Below, piece after piece: positions 20,078 to 31,000 of a stretch of DNA of 36,068 bases. The stretch lies in the NCBI GenBank assembly GCA_001574975.1, contig KQ965756.1, positions 308,468-344,535 of the forward strand, in the 5' to 3' direction. The translations under genes were made by a program, and so were the position numbers. Origin of the DNA: Gonapodya prolifera JEL478 (taxonomy: Eukaryota > Monoblepharomycota > Monoblepharidomycetes > Monoblepharidales > Gonapodyaceae). The notes beneath the pieces were generated by a model. That model worked only from the letters and a program-made list of their open reading frames with translations. It was not told the origin of the DNA and searched no databases. Position 1 is the first letter of the stretch. Each line of letters starts with the position of its first letter.

Positions 20078-20479
20078 TACCCACCGGTCGGTCACGACTC
20101 GCGTTCAGAGGCCGGAGTCGGTATGAGAAATTGCGGTGCTCGCCCAAATCAGGATCGAGATATCCGAGCACAAGGGATATCCTGCCAGTGGAACTTCTTC
20201 ATAATTCGATCGGAAAAAAAAAGTTGATGCATGTTCGTATGGAATGTGTCGTCAGAGTACCGAGTTCGGTCACCTTCTTTTTCGCTTAGAAATTTCTAGT
20301 AGTGCATTGTATTTGCGCGATTCTCATATAGAAAATGGTTCCTGCTTTTCGTTCTATCTGGTATCTAGGCGCGTAGTACTTCGAGTCAAGGGTATAAAAC
20401 TGTGCATGCAACGTCCGTTCCGTTCGTTCCGTCCGCTCCACTCCGAACCAGACCACCTCACCCAATCCCGCAAGCCCCA
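20078..20479. other. Convergent intergenic region
   Basis: It holds the facing 3' ends of the ankyrin gene and of the minus-strand membrane protein gene. TATAAAA at about 20394 lies in no promoter context for a supported gene. CCGTTCCGTTCGTTCCGTCCG at about 20412-20435 is a small low-complexity patch. Confidence 0.4.
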
Positions 20480-21516
20480 TCAGCACTTTGCAGTCGCCCC
20501 ACACTCCTCCTGCCCGCAATTGAAGTACTTCGCGGGCGGGTTCTTCCCCGTGTACAACTGGCTCTGCAAGAACTGGCCCATGGCGCGATTATAGTAGCAG
20601 AAGCTCTCAAACGTCAAGCTGCAGTTCTTGACGGTGCCATTGTATATCCCCTGCCCGCACGGTCCAGCCGCGTCGGTGATGCAGTACTCCACGTCCCCGA
20701 TGGTGTCGCCCGGGTTCACGTTTGCGAAGGGCTTCAAGTAGGGGTAGGGATTCCAGGTCAGGTTGCTGATGCATTGCTCGAGCGTCAGCCCGATGATGTC
20801 GCCCTCGACACCGGCTTTTGCGGTTCTGGTCGGGAGGGAGGTGGCGGAACCGGATGCGGTGGATGAGGCGGCGGCGGAGGTGGAGGGTGGGGGGCCGGCC
20901 GAGGTGGCGATCTGGCCGGGGTTTCTAAGCGTGGCATGATGGTGTCAGACGAACCGGGGTTCGTGGTGCCAATCACGTCGAGGTTGAGGGAACTCACGCG
21001 ATTGTTCGGACTGGGATGAGAGATGGCGCGTTCCCCAATGACGTTGTGGAGGACATGGTCGTCAATCTCCTCATGCTCGAGGAGGAGGAACTGAGCGCCG
21101 CGGCTGCCAATTGCACTCCGCTGGAACTGGAATCCCCACTGGGTCGCAGAGCCACAACGAAGCCGGCGATGATGGCCGCAGAGGCGACCACCACGAAAAC
21201 TGAATTGTACCGGGTATACAAGTATCATAAGGACGTGGAAAGTGAGCCGGTCGCGTCACACAAAAGCGCGAGGGACAAGCTCACGCGAAATGCCAATGAT
21301 CATCGGCCGATTGCTCTTCTTCACCGGCCGCTCCGGCCGCTCCCAGTCATCACCTCGCAAAGGCTTTGGCACCCCGTGGGACCCGGCGTTGCCGGACTGC
21401 CTGTCGCTCAACCTGTAGCTCCAGTTGTCGACGTTCAGGTTCAGCAACTTGGCCGGTTGGCGATTCCAGCCGGTCGAGCCCCAAAAGTCCGATGCTGGAG
21501 ACCTGCGCGAGCCCAT
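20480..21516 (-). CDS. Type II membrane protein with Cys-rich ectodomain, hypothetical
   Basis: Model on the minus strand: 21516-21285, 21199-20998, 20924-20480 (292 aa). Introns of 85 and 73 nt have GTGAGC/GTGAGT donors, and both phases close. Residues 1-72 are hydrophilic and end in a basic patch (RPERPVKKSNRP). A membrane helix follows across the first junction (MIIGIS, then LFVVVASAAIIAGFVVAL), giving a cytosolic N-terminus. A Ser/Ala/Thr-rich stalk leads to a compact C-terminal domain of about 110 residues (GLTLEQCISNLTWNPYPYL, DVEYCITDAAGPCGQGIYNG, VKNCSLTFESFCYYN, YFNCGQEECGATAKC). At least eight cysteines and several N-glycosylation sequons there suit a folded extracellular module. 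The family is not recognised. Without the first intron there is no ATG in frame with the membrane helix, which supports the model. Confidence 0.78.
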
Positions 21517-23757
21517 GGTGGGGTAAACTAGACCGTGTCGCCACAGCCGTGGTTTTGTAGAAGCCGGAAGTCCTAATCCGTCCAATCTGGTACACCATCA
21601 GGTTCTTGGCGGCAGTTCTTGGCACCTTTGTCACAAGGCGAACAAAGCGCGATGAACAGGGATGAATTATAAATGAATTTCGGTGCAATTTGGTGACAAC
21701 CGTGTAGAAGTAAATCGCTGGAATCAGTGCGTGACCATATGGACAGCTCACCAGCCATGCCCGGCGGAGATGGGGTGAAGCCAGACGAAACGACAAGGTG
21801 TGCATTGCTGCATATTGTTTTCTTGAATCTGTGGTTTCAAACTGATGGTTACCTGGGAAAAGGGATTGGGGAGAGTGACTCGGTGGGTTCCTTTGGTCAG
21901 TGCATCAATGGTCTGTGCCCCATCCGAAGATTATGCGCCGGAGGGGATTACGAACGCCCTAGAAGCTGACGATTGCACGACGTCGGTCTGCATCACTACT
22001 GCGGGAGCACTGTCTTCCCCTCGCCTGGAAATGAGTATTTATCTCTGGCACTCAGCCACCCTTCGCGAATGGAGTGCAGTTGAACAACGGACAAGGAATG
22101 ACATCCACGACTCAAAAGAATCCAATGCAAAGCGATTTATTGATGCCGAGATGCTGGACTACCGCGGTATGGTTCTATCGTCCATGGAATGATCAACACT
22201 CCTTGTTTGCTCGTTTGCCGTACAGAATTCACAACCCGGTCCGCAAATATCCCTTTATTTTCATTTCTGCTTTTCGAATGGGTTGCTTTGGTTTTCACAT
22301 CCTCAAATTCCCAACCTTTAGAAAAATCATCCAACTCCACCCGTCTCCACCACCATCGCACCACCTGTCTTTGCCCAACCTAATCAGTGGACCAATATAC
22401 ACCTCATACTTTGCATGGAACTCGCTCAAACTGCCCTTCCCAAAAAGCGGAAGACTCAGATCCATGCATGTTCATTATCGAACTCGAGAAGGGATTCGGG
22501 ACCCAGGAAAAACGGATTCATGTCGAAATAACGCAAAGTGCTCGACAAGTGAACAACTTCTTCTGTCAAGCAAACCAAACTACGATGTTCCCTCGTGCTC
22601 AAGTCGGTCATCGTCTTTTATTTCAGCTCGTGCTTTCTATCTGATGGAATGCTTTTGGGGGTATCGTCCACCGACGGTCCCCTCTACAAAACGTTCTCGA
22701 AACGCACACCTCCTTTTCTCCTTGCTTAGCGACATGGCACCGCAAATCTTTTAAAACCGACATCACACAAACAGGACCCTCGGATTGGATGCTCCTTTAC
22801 CTGCGGTGTACCATCAATTCGAAATAAACGGTGGACGATCTTTCTTCCTCGCAAGCCGGTACGGCGAACCCAGATCGAGAATCCACACCCCGGACACAAG
22901 CAGGCACAGGAACTCCAGTGGTGAATTCGCGGTATGAGTTTTCGCATCTTGCCTGCGGTACGACCATTTGAAGTGAGTGGCGTGCAAGTGCGACCGGTGC
23001 AGGGAGTAACGGGGAATGGAGGCCGACTGCGTGTGGTCCGAGTACACTATAGCCAAAACGTGCGAGATGCTTCCAAGTGTGTGGGAGCTTCCCGCTTTTT
23101 GGGCGTCGACGGGTGCAAGTGCGGAAATGCCGCCGGGCCCTGCATTGCCTTATTTTCGTGCATGGTGGAACTGTCATTCACCATTTCTCTCGTAGGTCCA
23201 TCGAATTTCGCCTTCTTCGACTCCCCCCTCACCACGCCACAAGCTTAGTGCCCATCACTTGCCAGCACAACCGAATCGCTTGGCAGAATGGACGTGGCCA
23301 GATGAACTCTACGGGCTGATCGCCAGGAGCAGGGCGAGGTTTACATAACCAGCCGTGAATCTGGTGCGCCTTTGTGCTACTTGTTATGATCAAACCTACC
23401 CAAAGGAGATGTTCGCGGGATTTGGGTGAGTATGTTATGATTGGGACGTGAGTCGAGGCTCAGTTGCGCGCACGGCTCAACGCTCGGAACTCATAATGCG
23501 ACATTTGAGCAATCTGAAGCATGTTTTGGATTTTGTGAGGCTGGGCTAGGTGTTTTATACATGCCTCCAGGACTTCATCGCCACCACGCTGGAATGAAGA
23601 AGGGGCCGTTTCGAATGTTTCCGAAATTTATTCCATAGTTTCATTCAGTGCACTAATACATTGAAATTAACATGAAACTTGCTTTTGTATGTTGGTTGAA
23701 ATGAAGAGTGCTGGGTGGATTCGAAACTCGTCCACAGTTCACGTTTTCATTAGCACC
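21517..23757. other. 2.2 kb without a convincing gene
   Basis: Both strands hold medium frames with no recognised motif. A plus frame runs 22074-22754 (226 codons). Minus frames are at 22137-22364 (RRVELDDFSKGWEFEDVKTK), 22814-23056 (HFKWSYRRQDAKTHTANSP, FLCLLVSGVWILDLGSPYRL) and 23047-23235 (ESKKAKFDGPTREMVND). Some of the minus-strand pieces look protein-like and could be exons of a small or decaying gene, but no spliced model with consistent phases could be built. Base composition is more AT-rich than the neighbours. Confidence 0.4.
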
Positions 23758-25699
23758 ATGCAACGTCCGTCCCAGCGACCTCTGGCGCAATCTGAGCGAC
23801 CGCCGTCCTCCCCTTCGCTCCATCAAACTTCTTCCGCCTCGTTGGCGTCTGGAGCGTTCAGAGACTTGCACCCTGTCGAGTTCATCGTCGCCTGCGCGGA
23901 CATGTTGGCACTGTGAGTACAGAGCGGTTCTAGATTCATTATTGGCTCGATGTAATCGTGGTGCTCTGTGAATTTGGCGTCATTTCGCTCCCTCGCCTGC
24001 TGGCGTGGTGTGGATTTTTCCAACACGTCTCGTCCTGCCTTCAATATCCACCGCGACAGACCCCAGACAACTACGTGCACGGCTCTTGCCTTTTTCCATC
24101 GCTACGTGCGTTTCTTCTCACATCACAATCAGCCCTCGACCGCCTCGGACGACACGTCGCTCTCGGTCGACCAGTACCTTCGCCGCGCCATGTCCCAACC
24201 CGCGGCGGACAGGCAGGCTAAACTCGATGACTGCCTCGTGGGGTCTGCTGCGGTGAGCTTGGCGTGTAAGGCGACGGAGCAGATGAGGAAGATTAGGGAC
24301 GTGGTGAATGTCGGGTGGTGGGTGGCACGAGGAGGATCCAAGGCGGACGCGAAGGAGAGATATCTTTCCATAAACGATGTGAGTGGACCGCGCCTGGAAA
24401 ACGTCTTGTGTTTGTTTTGAAAAGCCCGAGCTCGTGTCCTTGCTCTACCACTGCTCAACAAATGATGACATGGAACGCAATCTTCTCGCGCGGTCCAGGA
24501 ATATCATGCCCTCCGCGAATCCCTCGTCAACGCCGAACTAATACTCCTTCGGGTCCTCCGTTTCGACGTCATTGCCGACCTACCCCATCGTCACGTCGCC
24601 CGGATGGCACACATGGCTTATTCCGGAGAGGCCGCTAATATTCTTCCACCCCAACAACAAAGAGGTGCTTCGGGCACCAACGGGCGAGCAGATTATGGGA
24701 GAAACGGATACGACGACCGGCGGGGGTGGCACGGAACGGAACGGAGTCGGAGTGGGGGCCCGGATCAAAGGAGACCCTCTTCGAGGTCAGATCGGGACGG
24801 ACGAGATGGGTACCGACATTCGGGAGGGATGTACAGTAACTCGGAGTGGGATCGTGACGGGTCCCGAAACCGTCGAGACGTGACGCCGTCACGGTGGCGT
24901 ACGGAAACCGGATCTCCAAGGACAAGGGACGATGGCTCCCCACGGAACGGAAATTACCGTTCCCGAAGAGACTCGAGGGACAGTCGCTGGGATGGACGTC
25001 GCGACGGAGGTGGGGGTGGCTGGACTCGGTCACCTAGTCCTGTGTCGAGGCAGTACAACGGCCGCCCACCCTCCGTATCGGCAGATACAGCTGCTGCCCT
25101 GTCCGCCCTCGCTGCCTCGCACCACCATGTAGCCCAACTTGCGCTCTCGCATGCCTCGGATGCGATGATATCGGCCGAGTTCGCAATCGTGAGGAAGGCC
25201 GAAGTCGTAGCAGCGTGTTGTGTCTTTATTGCTGCTAGGGAGACTGGAGTTAAGAAGATGTCGGCAGAGGAGGTGAGCTGAGCCTGTTGTGAGCGGACTC
25301 TGGGTGGGCGATGGATTGCCGTAATTCTTATTCGAATAGTGGTGCGCGACATGGTCTGATGCCCGAGATCCGGAGGCTATTCGCTCTGTTGTCACATCGT
25401 TTTCGTGTGAGTACCCGCTGCTGCTGCTCATCTGGTTACTGCGAGAAGCATTCACGGTTGTCACGTTCCCATGCTTCGCACATCTCACTCCTCACTATCT
25501 ACTAGCATGCCTCGAAGCCCTTCTCGCATTTTTCCGTAAGAACAAGTCGAAATCTACTTTATCTTCGGGCGCAAGCGACTCTGGCAGTGGAGAAACACGT
25601 ACGGGAGGAGGATCGGAGAGGAGGAGACCTGACGACAGGGGGAGGGAGAGAAATCGGGAACGTCCAGCTTCAAGGGACGATTTGAGTGTGAGGTGGTAA
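23758..25699 (+). CDS. Cyclin-Q(FAM58)-like cyclin with RD/RS-rich insertion
   Basis: Spliced model: 23758-23912, 24060-24378, 24499-25272, 25340-25406, 25506-25699 (502 aa). The first cyclin fold covers residues about 35-200: LHPVEFIVACADMLAL, TTTCTALAFFHRYVRFF, LVGSAAVSLACKATEQMRKI, RDVVNV, EYHALRESLVNAELILLRVL and RFDVIADLPHRHV. This matches cyclin Q, the activator of CDK10, better than mitotic cyclins. Residues about 207-349 are an Arg/Asp/Ser/Gly-rich low-complexity insertion with repeated RD, RDG and SR pairs. The second fold resumes at about 350 (HHHVAQLALSHASDAMISAE, VVAACCVFIAARETGV, WCATWSDARDPEAIRSVV). The tail is again RD/RE-rich (RRRPDDRGRERNRERP). All introns close in phase; the first (147 nt) is long for this locus. 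A role in transcription or splicing control through a CDK is inferred from the family and the RS/RD content. Confidence 0.85.
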
Positions 25700-25901
25700 G
25701 ATACTTATCTAATGCATAGAACGTTGGTCGATGTACCGGAGAACTAAATAATGTTGGGAGCATGTTCCTTTACTTGTTCACGAAATGTTTGCTGCTAAAG
25801 GGTTCGGAAAAGATTTTTTTCTTGGAAGTTGAAACTTTTTATGTCCCAAGGCACACCGTCATCGACTTCAATCGAAACACCAAATCAAGAGAGCCCAAAT
25901 C

Positions 25902-26595
25902 ATGATGAACCCTACTCCTGAACGCATGCAAGCCGACGCCAAGACTGTGTTCCAATGCCTGCCTATCCCCAAGCAGATTCCTTACCCGCTGGCAACGTCA
26001 GCCCACCTTCAAGTTCGCTCGTTCCACACGGTAGGAACCGTGCTGGGCAGCGCGCAGAGCAAGCTTTTCGAGCCGCTCAAGATACGAGATCTCACTATCA
26101 AGAACAGGATTTGGGTTGTGCGTTTTTTTTTGGGAATGATGTCGTACCATCTTAATGCCGACCCACGGAAATGCAGAGTCCCATGTGCCAGTACTTCTGC
26201 GAAAATGGTAGAGTCTCTTTACTGGTACTCATATTTATAACACAATTTAACAATCGAACTTCTTCTTCCCAGTGACGTCAGGCTTTGCGAACTTGTGGCA
26301 CTTGAGAATGCTGGTAAGGGAGATTGACGTGCTCAAACCATAGCGCTATATTCTCAGACCTCCAATCACGTATATCATCTCAAGGATCTTTTGCTGCTCG
26401 TGGAGCTGGACTTGTCATGCTCGAAGCCACAGTTGAACTTTAACTGACTTTCCCGATAGCGCCAACCTCACATTCATGCCACCATCACATTCGGCTCCAT
26501 ACCCACAACATTAGCTGTTACTCCAGAAGACCGTATCACGCCGTCCGACCTCGGCATCTACCTTCGGGCGCATGTCGCAACCTTGAGCCGCAGGT
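25902..26595 (+). pseudogene. Truncated old-yellow-enzyme-type NADH:flavin oxidoreductase
   Basis: The start is intact (ATG 25902) and reads QSKLFEPLKIRDLTIKNRIW, the typical OYE/YqjM opening. Introns at 26118-26176 and 26208-26272 lead to SPMCQYFCEN and TSGFANLWHLRM. Farther on, SNHVYHLK and GSFAARGAGLVMLEAT are in different frames; one base appears to be missing near 26384. AVTPEDRITPSDLGIYLRAH follows in yet another frame after about 26510. The rest of the TIM barrel (about 280 residues with the flavin- and substrate-binding parts) is absent: after about 26595 unrelated sequence begins. Frameshift plus truncation make it a pseudogene. OYE enzymes reduce activated alkenes using FMN and NAD(P)H. 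Confidence 0.8.
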
Positions 26596-28079
26596 TCGCC
26601 AAACCTGAGCTGGCTCCTGGACCCTGGTCAGGGGCTCCCCCTTTCCGCTTTCTAGTTCCAGCGGAGTCTGTTGGAATTGCTCGAGCTCCTTCGGGGTCGT
26701 GAACCTGGCCTCCTCGGCCTGTGCTAAGCGGGGAAGATCTGGGTCCATTCCAAAGCTGCGAATCCGGCCCAGGGACGGCAGAAACGGGACCCCAGGATGC
26801 AAATCGAGTGGCTGACGTGAAATCACCGGTCGTGGGCCCGTTGGGAAGGAGAAGGGCGGGTGAGAGTGGGTCACCCTTGGTGAGGTAGTCTTCGTGCGAC
26901 GGTCACGAGCACTAGCCCCAGGAAACAATCCCCAGACCTCCGTAGATCGTCTGATGGTCGACTGAGGGGCGAGGGAGTGTCAGCGGGGGGCGGGAAAGGA
27001 CACAAAATGGGTGGCACAAAATATTGTGGCAGCGTTACTGACAGAGCACCGCTTTCCTCGCACCCACAACCCAAAAGCTTCGCACCTCCGTTCGAACCTC
27101 GCTTCACTCGTGTCTCACTACGGGCTCGCAATAATAGATCGATCGAATGTGAGCAAACCTGATCAATTCCATTGAAACCACACTTGCCGAACAAAGCGTT
27201 GCCATTTCACCTCCTGATAGTTATCGATGAAGTCTTAGAGTCTTAGGCGAGTGGAGAGGTGAGCTGGTACCCCTTTTGGGCTGCGGGTCTTCTTGAAACA
27301 TGTTTCATCGTTTGTGTCGCTCAAAGTGGACGAAAGGCCTCACTGTCCACTGGGCCCAAATAGAAACGACACAAAATGCTTCACCTGCTAGATACTCGAT
27401 GGCTGATATTTCACGCGCGATCGACCGGAATTCGAAACCCCGCGGTTCCCGGCTGCATACAATTTCAAACAGAGTGAGTGATTTCACCTTGGAGTTTTGA
27501 TGAGTAACAGGTTCTTGGTGCAAATCGCGGACGGAGGCTCTCTCATCGCAGCGGGAGCTGCCGATTTCGGGGATTGTGCTTGCGGCCAGGTGCGGCTAAA
27601 TATTGCGTTGGAACTTCCGAGACACGACTCTGCGACGGCACGCGTGTTGCATTCTTCGAGTGGAAAAGCTTTCGTTGAAATGACGCACCAATGCGTTTAT
27701 TACGGCTTCGACTGTCCTGCGTTCCTCGAGAGCGTTCACGTTGGGGTCGATATTAGATCGCAGGTGAAGAAGCTACGAAGCAGCGTGGACGGAGAATTTC
27801 AAAAGCCCATTCTTCTCAATCCCCCTTAGCATAATGATGGCGGTACACACATGCCAAATCGACTTGAATTGAAACCCGAAGCTCTCTACTGCTCGCAGAT
27901 CGAACGAGAATACATTCTTAATACGAGGACATGCAGGGATTAGTTTTGGTTCACAGCTTCCGCTGGTAGCTCTTACTCTTACACATAAGCTACATTTCAT
28001 AACTAATGGACCTCAAAGCTTAATTTGTTCCTACAAAGAACTCGGCACATTCACGGGCTTCAACATCCCATCAATCGCG
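26596..28079. other. 1.5 kb without a recognised gene
   Basis: The breakpoint of the OYE remnant is followed by sequence with minus-strand frames at 26536-26928 and 26871-27194, and a plus frame at 27500-27829 (109 codons, starting MSNRFLVQIADGGSLIAAGA and containing HQCVYYGFDCPAFL). None has a recognised family. The plus frame has an ATG and normal base composition and could be a small gene, at low confidence. The last 200 bases before 28080 are the presumed promoter of the DD3-3/NADPH oxidase gene; no TATA box is evident. Confidence 0.35.
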
Positions 28080-31000
28080 ATGCGGGCCGGACAGCGAGTC
28101 CTCTGCACGACGGGTGTCTTCGCCCTGCTCGCTTTCGTTCACGATGCCTGTGCGGACGTCTACATGCACAATCCGCGAGGTGAAAGTCGCGTTTGATCAC
28201 CATACCGCATCGCGAATCAATCCTCATCATTACCTAATGCCACCCCTGTACCCATCGGCGCCATCGCGATCTTGAAGGCTCGAACAACAAGCTCAACGAA
28301 CAGAGCAACGCCCGCAATAATGCTAATCGACTCTTCGACTCCCAGAATAACGGCAACGGGGGATACCAAGTCGGCGGTACGTGATTCCACAACTTCTCCG
28401 CAATGATCTTCAGTGGATCGATCGATTATCACCGTGATGGCAATGTGTCGCGTCGGTTCATCACTCAGATGCATGTGTCCCGAACTGCCAAAACGGAAAC
28501 ACCAACTACAACGTGAGCATTCCAGGTGCAGGAAAGGGCACCATGCAATTCTACGAGGGCTCCGAGCTCACGCTCCAGTGGACTAATCAGCATGGATGTG
28601 GGATGGGGAATCCAAACTTGCGTTGCGAGGTTGTGGTGCAGGTACGCGAGGATCTTCTCGACGATGCACCTCCTGATGTACTCAGATGTACTGGTATTTC
28701 TATCATAGTATACCTGCGAAGATGCAAACTCCCTTATTCGCGATGGGTACACTACGAATACCATCCCAACTGACCCCAACTCCTCAAACTGGTTGAGCTA
28801 TGGCCAACACGAGCCCCTAAGCTGGTACCAGAAATGTATCACAAGGCAGAGAAATAAGGGTCTTTTCACTGCCGACCAAAACCTCCAGGTGAGCCTCCCA
28901 TGTCCGCTCGATCATTCTTTCCAACCCCCCACATCATTCCTCACATTACTCTCACTCACAGGGCGACACTGCGCAATTCACACGTCAAAACGCAAACGGC
29001 CAACGCTTCGGCTTCGAATGCCCCGAAGAGCGGGACTACTATCCTTACTGGCACCCAAGCCCCTGGCGCGACATCTTTGTGTGCACTGGCAACCCGGACC
29101 GGTGCAACTACTACCAGCGCGAATCACAGAACGTCATGGACAAAGGGTATTGCTCAGACCCACAGTACAATCAACAGATTTCGTGTCAGCGTGGTGGCGG
29201 GGCCTGGACGAGCGGCGGGCATTGGAATGTGCCCTCGCCGGATTGTTGGGCTTGTGAGGATACGCGAGTGAACCATCTGGGAAACACAAGGTCTGTTATA
29301 TATTATTTGACGTGATGCCTCACTATCTGTTCAGTGGACTGATCATTCCGCATGTCTGCAGAACACTGCAATCGAGCTCCTACACCTGGCGAATCCCGGA
29401 AGGAGTTCACCCCGATGGTACCAAATGCGTCGTGAGGTTCCGTTACAACACTTCCACGACTGACTTTGACGGATGGAACACGTACGCGTTGTACAACGGG
29501 GCGTCTAACTCTCCCGTCACCGGAAACCCTGCACGCGACTTTGTCGGCTTGGGTGCAAACGTGTCGGGCCCGCTCAGGCTCAACATCAACACCGCGCAGT
29601 TTTTCAGAACGTTTGAAGATCGGTCGCATGTGTTCACCATCAGGTCGAGGCCCACCGACATCGATAAGGGAGTCCTCAGAAAGCCAAGAATCGTCAACCT
29701 GAACGTTCGTGGGCGACGAGGAAACATAGTACAAGTATACCCTAGGTGCGCATTTATGATTTCCCCGCATGATCAATCGTCGCTAAACACAACTATTCCA
29801 CCTTAGCGTCGAGTACGACTTTGTCCCGACCGACATCTCGGTGGCCCTTGGCGACTACCTCCACATTCAGTGGACGGGCTCAGATGCCAACGATCGGGGC
29901 AACAACGGAAACGGCAAGACAGGCACCGACCGATCCAATGTGGTCCTAACGAAATCGCGTTCCGTGTCGTTCCCCGTGAACGTGAACCCGAATGAAAACC
30001 CGAACGCGCCGACGCATTTCACAAACAACTGGAACACGATGTAAGATCAATCATTCCTCACATTCATCGAGCGTACATGAAATCTAAGGATGTGCTTACC
30101 CGCATCAGCGCCATGCTTGCTTACCTCAACCAAACCATGTGCGACCCCGCCACTACCGACGCCGAGAATAACATGAACTGCAAGCAACTCAATGCTGCGG
30201 CAGCTTACGCCAATGCCGGCTTGGTTCGCATGGACAACACCGGCGTTTACCACATCATGTCCACTCGAAACCACGCTTTTACGAACAGGGACCAGAAGGG
30301 GACCATTACTGTCACAACAGATTCTGTGACTGTAGGAGCCTCGGTTGCAATTGGGACTGGTGGAGCATTCTCCATCGCCGGAGCAGCGTTTATGTGAGTG
30401 CCGCAGTTAATCGTTTCGGACTTTCTCATTCAAGATCATTCCGCACTCTCACTCTCTCCCAGCATCGGTGTTTTCTACACACGGAAGAATCCTTCTCATC
30501 GCTTCGCCTATCTTTTTACCAATCAAAAGAAGCGTATCGCAGATTCCCCTGACTCGCCGCGACGCGGAAGTCTGGGCCTGGACCCGAACCAAAACACGTG
30601 GTTCGGCCGCCGCCTCGCGAAGTTCCAGGACTGGTGGGAATGGAATGAGTCTCGGTTCGTATGCCTTTTCCTTTACGTGGCCGCAAACGCCGCAATATGG
30701 ATTTGGGGCTACGTCACGAACGTTGGTGGAGGGAACGGCGCGCCATTCTTCCCTATCGCTAAAGGATTCGGCAAGGCGCTGGACTTCAACTGCTCTTTCA
30801 TATTGCTGCCCGTCTTGAGGAACGTCTTGAGTTGGTTGAGGACGACCCCCGCAGCCGATGCGATTCCTTTGGATGACAACATCCAGATGCACAAAGTGGG
30901 TTTGGTTCCCAAAGCCTTATTCACATACATCGTCACGACCCTGTTTGTGCTTCATCTGTCAGCTTACCGCCTTCGTTGTTTTCTTGTGCACCACTGGTCA

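Noticed and set aside
20394-20400. TATAAAA as a promoter
   Set aside because: No supported plus-strand gene begins downstream; the region is the shared 3' end of two convergent genes.
22074-22754. 226-codon plus-strand open frame
   Set aside because: Low-complexity, no recognised motif, no signal or domain, and atypical composition; kept only as part of the unassigned region.
27080-27110. GTTCGAACC resembling a tRNA T-loop
   Set aside because: No acceptor stem, D-arm or anticodon arm could be folded around it on either strand.
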